From assembly GCF_026651855.1 (NCBI RefSeq), contig NZ_CP093280.1, positions 2,086,001 to 2,150,000 on the forward strand: 64,000 nucleotides of DNA, in the 5' to 3' direction. A program made the translations under genes and the position numbers. Of this stretch, positions 57,746 to 64,000 are shown one piece after another. Source of the stretch: Pseudomonas silvicola (lineage in GTDB: Bacteria; Pseudomonadota; Gammaproteobacteria; Pseudomonadales; Pseudomonadaceae). The notes below the pieces were generated by a model that did not search any database, was not told the DNA's origin, and saw only the letters and a list, made by a program, of their open reading frames with translations. Position 1 is the stretch's first letter; every line of letters begins with the position of its first letter.

Positions 57746-58087
57746 ATGTTTACCGAACGCCGCATCGAGCGTCACCAACTGCCGTGCTATCTGAAAGTCT
57801 TCAACCGTTATACGGGTCAGCCCATCGGATTCCTGGGTAATGTCGACGAAGAAGGAATGATGCTGATCAGCAACCTGCCATTGCTGGTCGGCCCGGATTT
57901 CGAGCTGCAGATCAAACTGCCCGACCAGGTCATCAACCTGAGCGCCGCGTGCCTGTGGTGCCACGAAGACGTGACGCCGGGCCACTACGATTCCGGTTTT
58001 CAGCTGCTGCATGCCAATGCCGAATACGAGCAGTTGGTGGTCGCGCTGCGGGACTACTTCAGCTTCCCGATGAACGAATCTGCCTGA
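57746..58087 (+). CDS. PilZ-domain c-di-GMP-binding protein
   Basis: A 113-residue single PilZ domain. The motif RxxxR is RRIERH at residues 5-10, and the second motif D/N-x-S-x-x-G is loosely met by GNVDEEGMML (S replaced). Proteins of this type are c-di-GMP receptors. The second motif deviates, so binding should be verified. It is followed by a converging operon. Confidence 0.82.
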   Translation: MFTERRIERHQLPCYLKVFNRYTGQPIGFLGNVDEEGMMLISNLPLLVGPDFELQIKLPDQVINLSAACLWCHEDVTPGHYDSGFQLLHANAEYEQLVVALRDYFSFPMNESA

Positions 58088-58159
58088 CCCGAGCCCTCCT
58101 TGGCGCGGCGCACCTGAGGGGCAAGGTCTTGCTGCCACTGCTGCAAGGTTCGCGTTCGT

Positions 58160-59494
58160 TCAAAGTGTTCCCGCTTTTTTCCAGCTCAGGTAGCGGGTCA
58201 CCAGTTGCGCGCCCAACTCCCCCGGCCGTGCGTCGAGCACGGGTACGCCATGGGCGCTCAAGCGTTCGTGCAGTTGCGCGCGGGCGTTGAGGTAGTCGAT
58301 GGTACCGCAGTAGCTCAGGGCCTGCTGCCAGGTTTGCACCGGGCTTTGGCGCAGTTCATCCAGCACTTCTTCGCGCAGGCTGGCGATCAGCACCCGGTGG
58401 CGACGGCTGATGCGTTTGATCGCCCCCAGCAGTTGGTCGTCATCCTCATCCCGCAGGTTGGTGACCAGCACCACCAAAGCACGGCGGTTCTGGCGTGCCA
58501 ACAGGTGCTCGGCCGCCGCCGCGTAGTCGGCCGGGCGTTGGCTGCTTTCCAGGTCGTAGACCGCATTGAGCAGAACGTTCAGTTGGGCCGGGCCTTTCAC
58601 CGGGGGCAGGTAGCGCGCCTGGTTGCTGGCGAAGGTGGCCAGCCCCACCGCGTCACCTTGGCGCAACGCTACGTAGCTCAGCAGCAGGCAGGCGTTGAGC
58701 GCATGGTCCAGGTGCGCCAGGTCGCCATCCTGGCTGCGCATGCTGCGGCCACAGTCGAGCAGAAAGATGATCTGCTGGTCGCGTTCTTCCTGGTATTCCC
58801 GGGTAATGGGCATGCGCTGGCGGGCCGTGGCTTTCCAGTCGATCTGGCGCAAGCTGTCGCCCTCGCGAAACTCGCGCAACTGGTTGAATTCCAGCCCCTG
58901 GCCCCGGCGGGGGCGCTGGCGCACACCCATCTGGCTCAGCCAGCTATCCACCGCCAACAGCCGCGCGCCATATAGCCGGGCGAAGTCCGGGTATACCCGG
59001 GCGCTGTCCTCCAGTTCACTGAAGCGGCGCTGGCGCCATAACCCCATGGGGCTGGGTACCAGCCATTCCAACCGCTGCCATTGGAAGAGGCCCCGGCGAA
59101 GCGGGCGCAGGCGGTACCCCAGCTGGCTGTCGTGGCCCGGTTGCAGCGCGATGCTTTGCGGCAGGTCGTCAAACCCCAGGCCGTCTGGCACATGGTCGAA
59201 CAGCTGCAGGTCGAGGGGGCGAGGGTAGCGGTGGCTGATGTCCAGGCGCACCTCACTCCAGCGCCCCAGCGGCAGGCTGCCGGGCACCCGGCGGCGCACG
59301 TGCGGGGACGGCAGGCGGTAGACGCGCCAGGCGTCGAGCATGCCCAGCAGTACCAATGCCAGCAGCATGCCCCAGGCGATGGCATGCAGGGCCGGCGGCA
59401 GGGCGATGCCCAAGGCATCGGCGCTGCCCAGCATCAGGTCGCTGGCCAACAGCACGCCAAGCCAGCCCAGCATCAACCGCGACGGTTTGATCAC
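58160..59494 (-). CDS. DUF58 family protein
   Basis: A 444-residue membrane-anchored protein with two N-terminal TM helices (residues 9-48) and a C-terminal DUF58/vWA-like domain (RRGQGLEFNQLREFREGDSLRQIDWKATARQ, IIFLLDCGRSMRSQDGD). The Asp-Ser-type MIDAS motif is DCGRS here. These proteins work with MoxR ATPases. Its ATG overlaps the MoxR stop by 4 bp; it is the last gene of a five-gene operon. Confidence 0.9.
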   Translation of the reverse strand: MIKPSRLMLGWLGVLLASDLMLGSADALGIALPPALHAIAWGMLLALVLLGMLDAWRVYRLPSPHVRRRVPGSLPLGRWSEVRLDISHRYPRPLDLQLFDHVPDGLGFDDLPQSIALQPGHDSQLGYRLRPLRRGLFQWQRLEWLVPSPMGLWRQRRFSELEDSARVYPDFARLYGARLLAVDSWLSQMGVRQRPRRGQGLEFNQLREFREGDSLRQIDWKATARQRMPITREYQEERDQQIIFLLDCGRSMRSQDGDLAHLDHALNACLLLSYVALRQGDAVGLATFASNQARYLPPVKGPAQLNVLLNAVYDLESSQRPADYAAAAEHLLARQNRRALVVLVTNLRDEDDDQLLGAIKRISRRHRVLIASLREEVLDELRQSPVQTWQQALSYCGTIDYLNARAQLHERLSAHGVPVLDARPGELGAQLVTRYLSWKKAGTL

Positions 59495-60534
59495 AGCCGC
59501 GGCGCCGGGACCTGGTCGAGTACCTGACGCAACACCTGGTCCACGGACAGCCCTTCGATATCCAGCTCCGGCGCCAGGCGCACGCGGTGGCGCAGCACGG
59601 CCAGCGCGCAGCCCTTGATGTCATCGGGAATCACGAACTCGCCGCCCCGCAGCAATGCCCGGGCCCGACCACCGCGCACCAGGGCGATGGATGCCCGTGG
59701 CCCGGCGCCCACCGACAGCCCCGGCCAGGTGCGGGTCGCGCGGGCCAGGCGCACGGCGTAGTCCAGCACCTGGTCGTCGGCGGGCAGCTCACCGGCAATG
59801 CGCTGCAGGGCGACCACGTCCTTGGCTTGCAAGAGGGTGCGAAGCGGTTGCACGTCGAGCATGTCGGCGCGCACCGAACGGCTCACCTGGCGCACCATCT
59901 CCAGTTCGTGTTCGGCCTCGGGGTAGTCCAGGCGCAGCTTGAGCATGAAGCGGTCCAGCTCGGCCTCGGGCAGCGGGTAGGTACCTTCCTGTTCCAGCGG
60001 GTTCTGGGTGGCCAGCACCATGAACGGTTGTCCGATGGGCAGGGCACGGCCTTCCAGGGTGACCTGGCGTTCCTGCATGGCTTCCAGCAGTGCGGCCTGG
60101 GTCTTGGCCGGGGCGCGGTTGATCTCGTCGGCCAGCAGCAGGTGGGTGAACAGCGGGCCCTTGCGCAGCTTGAACTGCTCGGTCTGCATGTCATACACGG
60201 CATGGCCGGTGACGTCGCTGGGCATCAGGTCGGGGGTAAACTGGATGCGTGTGAAGTCGCCCCCGAAGCAGCGCGCCAGGGCGCGCACCAACAGGGTCTT
60301 GCCCAGCCCGGGCACGCCCTCTAGCAGCACATGGCCACCGGCGATGAGCGCGGTGAGCACGTCCTCGATCACCGCCGCCTGGCCGATCACAGCCTTGCCC
60401 AGTTCGTTGCGCAGGGCCTGGGCCAGGAGGCTGGCGCGGTGTCGCTGCTGCGCCAGGTGTTCCGGGCTCGGGCTGGCCGCTGGCGCGGCAGCTGCGCCGG
60501 GTTCGTCGGGCACTTCGTGGGTCGGGTCGCTCAT
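59491..60534 (-). CDS. MoxR family AAA+ ATPase
   Basis: A 347-residue ATPase, presumably a chaperone-like activator of vWA-domain partners. Walker A GVPGLGKTLL, Walker B LLLADEINRAP, sensor 1 VLATQNPLEQEG and an Arg finger around LDRFMLKL are present. ATG 60534 (MSDPTHEV) is preferred to an upstream frame lacking similarity; it overlaps the DUF4350 stop by 4 bp. In many bacteria MoxR/DUF58 sets act in envelope maturation or stress. Confidence 0.93.
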   Translation of the reverse strand: MSDPTHEVPDEPGAAAAPAASPSPEHLAQQRHRASLLAQALRNELGKAVIGQAAVIEDVLTALIAGGHVLLEGVPGLGKTLLVRALARCFGGDFTRIQFTPDLMPSDVTGHAVYDMQTEQFKLRKGPLFTHLLLADEINRAPAKTQAALLEAMQERQVTLEGRALPIGQPFMVLATQNPLEQEGTYPLPEAELDRFMLKLRLDYPEAEHELEMVRQVSRSVRADMLDVQPLRTLLQAKDVVALQRIAGELPADDQVLDYAVRLARATRTWPGLSVGAGPRASIALVRGGRARALLRGGEFVIPDDIKGCALAVLRHRVRLAPELDIEGLSVDQVLRQVLDQVPAPRL

Positions 60535-61691
60535 AGGGCATTCCTGAGAGTTTGCAGGTGGGCCACCTGGCGGCTGAATTCGGCCGCGCCGAGGCGTTGT
60601 TTCAGCGGCGGGCGCAAGGCCTGGCCGATAGCAGCGGTGGGCTGGCGGGTCAGGCGCGACAGCACCTGCCACTGTTCAGCCACGGCCAGGCGTTCGAAAC
60701 CGGGATGGCGCCGGCGGGCGCGGCGCAGGATGTCCTGTTGCAGGCCGCGAAGCAGGGTAGCCTGGCCGGCGTTGCGCAGCAGGAACGCGGCGGTGGCGCG
60801 CAGGTGCTCGCGCAACTGCCGGCGGGCCAGCGAAGGCGGCGCTTGCAGCGGCCCGTGGCGGACTGCCAGGTGCCACACACCAAGGGCCAGTAGCAGGGCC
60901 AGGCAGACCAGGGCCTGCGGATAATGGCGCCACAGCAAAGTGGCCAGGCTGTCGCGGTCTTGGCGGAACACCAGGCTGACGTCGGTGCCCTGGTTCAGGT
61001 ACCACAGCAGCCAGGCATTGTCGTAGCGGCGGATGGCTGCGTTGGTCCACAGGTCGGCATCGGTGACCACGGTGATCAGGCCGGCGCCGTACTTGAGCTG
61101 CATCAGGTGCGTGGCATTGCTGCTGTTGGCCCAGGACTGGACCTTGTTGGCCGGGTCTTCGAGGTGGAAGTCCGGGGCAAAGCTGAAATAGGCCGGCGCT
61201 GCCTCGTTTTCCAGGTAGAGCTTGGTCAATTGCGGGTACTTGTCAGGCTGGTTCTCGGGCAGCGGTGGCAGGTCCTTGGCCAGAAACTGGTGCAATTGCA
61301 GGCGGTCGAGCAGGAGGTCTCCGCTCATGGCCTTGTCCTCGTTCCACAAGGCCTGGGCCACGAACAGCAAGCGCCCGCCGGCACGTACCCATGCCAGCAA
61401 CTCTTCGGTCTGGCGCGCCCCCATTGTCTGACGGTCGCCCAGCAGCAAAAGACTGTGCCCCTGCGGCGGCAGCTGCGCGAGGCTGTCCAGGCTGCTGAGG
61501 GTGCCGACCTTCAGGCCGCGGTGGCGCAGGAAGATCTCGGCCGCCAGCCATGGGTTGCCGCGGGCTTCGGGCGACGGGCCATGCTCGATCACTTCGTCAT
61601 AGGGGTGCAGATGGCGCGCAACATAAAAGCCACCGGTACCCAACAGGAGCACCAGCACGATGCCGATCAGCCAGTAACCGCTACGGTTCAT
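60531..61691 (-). CDS. DUF4350 family membrane protein
   Basis: A 386-residue protein with a TM helix at residues 6-24 (YWLIGIVLVLLLGTGGFYVA), a ThuA/GATase-like DUF4350 domain (LLLGDRQTMGARQTEELLAWV), a second TM helix (ALVCLALLLALGVWHLAVR) and a helical C-terminus. Function unknown. It is always in the MoxR-DUF58 operon context. Its start overlaps the DUF4129 gene stop by 4 bp. Confidence 0.88.
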   Translation of the reverse strand: MNRSGYWLIGIVLVLLLGTGGFYVARHLHPYDEVIEHGPSPEARGNPWLAAEIFLRHRGLKVGTLSSLDSLAQLPPQGHSLLLLGDRQTMGARQTEELLAWVRAGGRLLFVAQALWNEDKAMSGDLLLDRLQLHQFLAKDLPPLPENQPDKYPQLTKLYLENEAAPAYFSFAPDFHLEDPANKVQSWANSSNATHLMQLKYGAGLITVVTDADLWTNAAIRRYDNAWLLWYLNQGTDVSLVFRQDRDSLATLLWRHYPQALVCLALLLALGVWHLAVRHGPLQAPPSLARRQLREHLRATAAFLLRNAGQATLLRGLQQDILRRARRRHPGFERLAVAEQWQVLSRLTRQPTAAIGQALRPPLKQRLGAAEFSRQVAHLQTLRNAL

Positions 61692-63205
61692 GGCCGGCTC
61701 CCCGATGCGCCGAACAACGTGCGCCAGTCATTGCACAATTGCATGGCCAGCGCCTGAGCCGGTAGTTGGTGGCCGTAGGCAAGGGCCTGCCAGTGGCGGG
61801 TCAACACCTGGCTAAAGGCTTCCAGTGCCGGATCGTGCAGCGCCGCGACCTTGGCCAGTACCTGGCCTTCGGTGTCCGATTCCTGAAGGGGCAGGCGGTA
61901 GTCGTTCAGCAAACGGCTGAGCAGGCCGCGGTAGAGCAGCCCCAACGCCTCGCGCGGGTTGTCGGCCCAGAGCTGCTGGGCGTGGCTGGCGATATCATCG
62001 GGCAGGCTGTGGGCGCTGACCGCCAGGCCCCAGAGCTGCTCCGGCGCCTCGGGGCGGTAAGCGGAGGGCCGGGCGCGGCGGTTGACGAAGGTGCGCAGCC
62101 AACTGCGGTAGCGCCAGATGACCAGGGCGACCAACGCCAGTACCGCGCCCCATAGCAGCGCCTCCATGCCACGGGCCAGGGCCTTGAGCCAGGGTTGTTC
62201 CAGAAGGGCCGAGAGGTTGGCGGGCTTGGCGGGTTTGTCCTCGGGCTGGTCAAGGCGCCAGCGGTGCAGGGTTTCCTTGTTGCTGAAGGGCGGCTGTTCG
62301 AGGATGGCCTTGATGTCCTGGCGTGATGCCTGGCTGGTCAGCGGCTGGTGGACCAGCCGCGCGCCGTCGAATGGTGCGGCGGTCTCGGCGGCCTTGCTGT
62401 CCGGCGCCAGGCCTGTCAGCCCGATCGCCACGACCAGTAAAAGCGGTGCGGCGCCGCTCAGGCGCTGGCGCAGGCTGCGCAGCACCAGTTCCAGGTCCCA
62501 GGCTTCCAGCTCGGTACGGCGGTTCAGGTACAGGGTGAAGCCGCAGGCCACATAGAGGGGTTCCCAGAACACCAGCACCAGGGCGTAGAAGGCGTTGGTC
62601 AGGTGCTCAACCCATAGCCACTGGCCGTTGGCCGCTTCAATCAGTCGACGCCAGCTCCAGTCCACTTCCAGTTGGTGCGGCACCATCAGGTAGAACAGGG
62701 TCGTGGCACCTATCCACAGCGCGCCCTCCAGGTGCACGCCCGCCAGGGTCAGCCAGCGCGCCGTGGTGCCGCTGCCCTGGCGCAGCATGGCCAGGCGGCG
62801 CTGGCGGTCGGGGCCGGCCAGGCCTTCCAACTGTTGCACGGGCAGGTTGAAGCTGCGGCTCAGGCTCAACCGGCGCCACAGCAGGCTGGGCAGCAGTTGC
62901 ACCCGCAGCAGCCGGGGCCATTGGCGCAGGGCCTGGCCAAGGCTGGGGGGCTCGTCGAACACAGCCTGGGAGAGAATGTACAGGGGCAGCCGCTCGAACG
63001 CCGGCTTCAGCCACCAGAACAGGAACATCGCCAGGGGCGGCGAGTGCCAGCATAGCCAGGTCAGCAGGGCGAACACCGGCAGGGTCAGCGCTGCCCAACT
63101 GAGCATCAACAGGCGCTGGTGCCGGCGTGCCAGCAAGACGCCCAGGTCCAGGGCCTCCCAGGGCGAACGCGGGCGGATGGCAATGCTGGCGTCAGTCAGG
63201 CGCAT
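61688..63205 (-). CDS. DUF4129 family membrane protein
   Basis: A 505-residue protein with several TM segments (LMLSWAALTLPVFALLTWL, GAAPLLLVVAIGLTGLAP, LLWGAVLALVALVIWRY) and a C-terminal DUF4129 domain (EALGLLYRGLLSRLLNDYRL, DTEGQVLAKVA). Members occur with MoxR and are thought to be membrane partners. ATG 63205 lies inside the end of the SpoIIM-like gene (14-bp overlap); a TTG at 63220 is unlikely. Confidence 0.86.
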   Translation of the reverse strand: MRLTDASIAIRPRSPWEALDLGVLLARRHQRLLMLSWAALTLPVFALLTWLCWHSPPLAMFLFWWLKPAFERLPLYILSQAVFDEPPSLGQALRQWPRLLRVQLLPSLLWRRLSLSRSFNLPVQQLEGLAGPDRQRRLAMLRQGSGTTARWLTLAGVHLEGALWIGATTLFYLMVPHQLEVDWSWRRLIEAANGQWLWVEHLTNAFYALVLVFWEPLYVACGFTLYLNRRTELEAWDLELVLRSLRQRLSGAAPLLLVVAIGLTGLAPDSKAAETAAPFDGARLVHQPLTSQASRQDIKAILEQPPFSNKETLHRWRLDQPEDKPAKPANLSALLEQPWLKALARGMEALLWGAVLALVALVIWRYRSWLRTFVNRRARPSAYRPEAPEQLWGLAVSAHSLPDDIASHAQQLWADNPREALGLLYRGLLSRLLNDYRLPLQESDTEGQVLAKVAALHDPALEAFSQVLTRHWQALAYGHQLPAQALAMQLCNDWRTLFGASGSRP

Positions 63206-64000
63206 GCTGGCGTCCGGCAAGAATCAGGTAGGCCGCCACCAATGCCCACAGTGCGCCGCCCACCAGGTACTTGGCCTGGGGGCTGAATGCTGTCTTGGAC
63301 GACCAGTAGGCTTCGATGAAGGCGGCGATCAACAGCATGGCGATGACCCCGTAGACCAGTTGGATGGCAATGTTCGCCGCTTCGCGCAGCGCCTGGCCAC
63401 GGCGTTGCCTACCGGGTGCGACCAAGGCCCAACCAAGCTTCAGGCCGGCGGCGCCAGACAAGGCAATGGCCGTCAGCTCGAACGCCCCATGGCCGATGAC
63501 GAAGGGCCAGAAGGTCTGCACATAGCCGATCTGGGTCAGATGGCCGGCCACGGCACCGATCATGACGCCGTTGAACAGCAGGAAGAACAGGCTGCCCACG
63601 CCCAGCAGCAGGCCGCTGGCGAAGGTCTGGAAGGCAATGCCGATGTTGTTCATGATGTAGTAGCCGAACATCATCCAGTCCTGGCTTGCCAGGCGTTCAC
63701 CGCCGGGCCCCAGGCGGCTCTGGTCGGGGTCGTACATGGCCTCTGTCTGCGCGACCTGATGGGGGGCCATGATGCTGTAGACAAGGTCCGGGAAGCCGTA
63801 TACCAGCAAGCCGGTCAGCAGCAGGCTGCCAAACAGCAGCAGGCCGGCCAGGGCGACGAACCGCCACTGCTGGCGCACCAGCCGGGGAAAACCGGCGAGC
63901 ACGAACACCAGGATGCTGGCGCCCACCGGCTGGCGGCGCCGGTACAGTTGCTGGTGGCCGCGCAAAGCCAGCTGCTGGAGGCTGTCCACCAGGTGGCTGC
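63192..64000 (-). CDS. Stage II sporulation protein M-like (DUF95) membrane protein, cut by the right edge
   Basis: At least 265 residues of a SpoIIM/DUF95 protein with five or six TM helices (FVALAGLLLFGSLLLTGLLVY, TFASGLLLGVGSLFFLLFNG, WPFVIGHGAFELTAIALSGA, NIAIQLVYGVIAMLLIAAF). The frame is still open at the window edge; the family N-terminus normally has some tens more residues, so the gene probably starts beyond 64000. It is the first visible gene of the MoxR operon. Confidence 0.9.
   Translation of the reverse strand, partial: SHLVDSLQQLALRGHQQLYRRRQPVGASILVFVLAGFPRLVRQQWRFVALAGLLLFGSLLLTGLLVYGFPDLVYSIMAPHQVAQTEAMYDPDQSRLGPGGERLASQDWMMFGYYIMNNIGIAFQTFASGLLLGVGSLFFLLFNGVMIGAVAGHLTQIGYVQTFWPFVIGHGAFELTAIALSGAAGLKLGWALVAPGRQRRGQALREAANIAIQLVYGVIAMLLIAAFIEAYWSSKTAFSPQAKYLVGGALWALVAAYLILAGRQHAPD

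Overview
The window is a GC-rich chromosomal segment from a Pseudomonas of the P. putida group. Gene content and order match that group: argJ, the yajQ, ampG, hugZ, fxsA and groESL stretch, the colRS two-component locus, bifA next to sodB, argO/argP, xenB, olsBA, class I fumarase and pyk. Apart from HicAB there is no classical mobile element, and I found no tRNA, rRNA, CRISPR array, transposase or integrase.

Layout. 1-13 kb: the 3' part of argJ, a Nudix/ThiE fusion, a PduO-type adenosyltransferase with a sensor kinase, a PanE-like reductase, a degenerate GGDEF protein, yajQ, an MscS channel, a delta-60 beta-propeller protein, ampG, an alkyltransferase-like protein and a DUF481 outer-membrane protein. 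13-17 kb: hugZ, fxsA and the groES-groEL heat-shock operon. 17-27 kb: colR-colS, an InaA-like kinase, a small exported protein and an RND efflux operon, all heavily rearranged. 27-36 kb: DUF1513, imelysin, di-heme oxidase and imelysin genes (probably iron-linked), then bifA and sodB. 36-50 kb: argO/argP, an epimerase, arsR-xenB, acpH, olsBA, a serine hydrolase, a cardiolipin-synthase-like phospholipase D, a PfpI protein, hicAB and fumarase. 50-57 kb: a membrane diguanylate cyclase overlapping a ferredoxin-reductase, two more delta-60 proteins, and pyk. 57-64 kb: a lipoprotein, a PilZ protein and an overlapping DUF58-MoxR-DUF4350-DUF4129-SpoIIM operon that runs off the right edge.

The most unusual region is 13.6-27 kb. 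A 2242-bp segment (18582-20823) recurs without visible difference exactly 3400 bp later (21982-24223). An 892-bp segment spanning the hugZ end and fxsA (13629-14520) recurs 12436 bp downstream (26065-26956). The pieces between them leave the RND pump gene in two complementary but defective copies: one with an in-frame internal deletion, one without its N-terminus. The adaptor gene is decapitated, and colS and hugZ leave 3' fragments, while the InaA-like kinase, the small exported protein and fxsA are present twice intact. No transposase lies at any breakpoint, so this is either a recent template-switching or amplification event, or a chimeric assembly.

A second noteworthy signal is regulatory. 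Two delta-60 genes 43 kb apart carry the same 16-bp palindrome, CTGTCA-N4-TGACAG, at 61-62 bp before their start codons. It fits the lux-box pattern CT-N12-AG and suggests control by a LuxR-type regulator. Cyclic-di-GMP genes are plentiful (YajQ, a degenerate GGDEF, BifA, a GGEEF cyclase, PilZ). As I recall, groEL and pyk are neighbours in P. putida KT2440; here about 39 kb of DNA lies between them.
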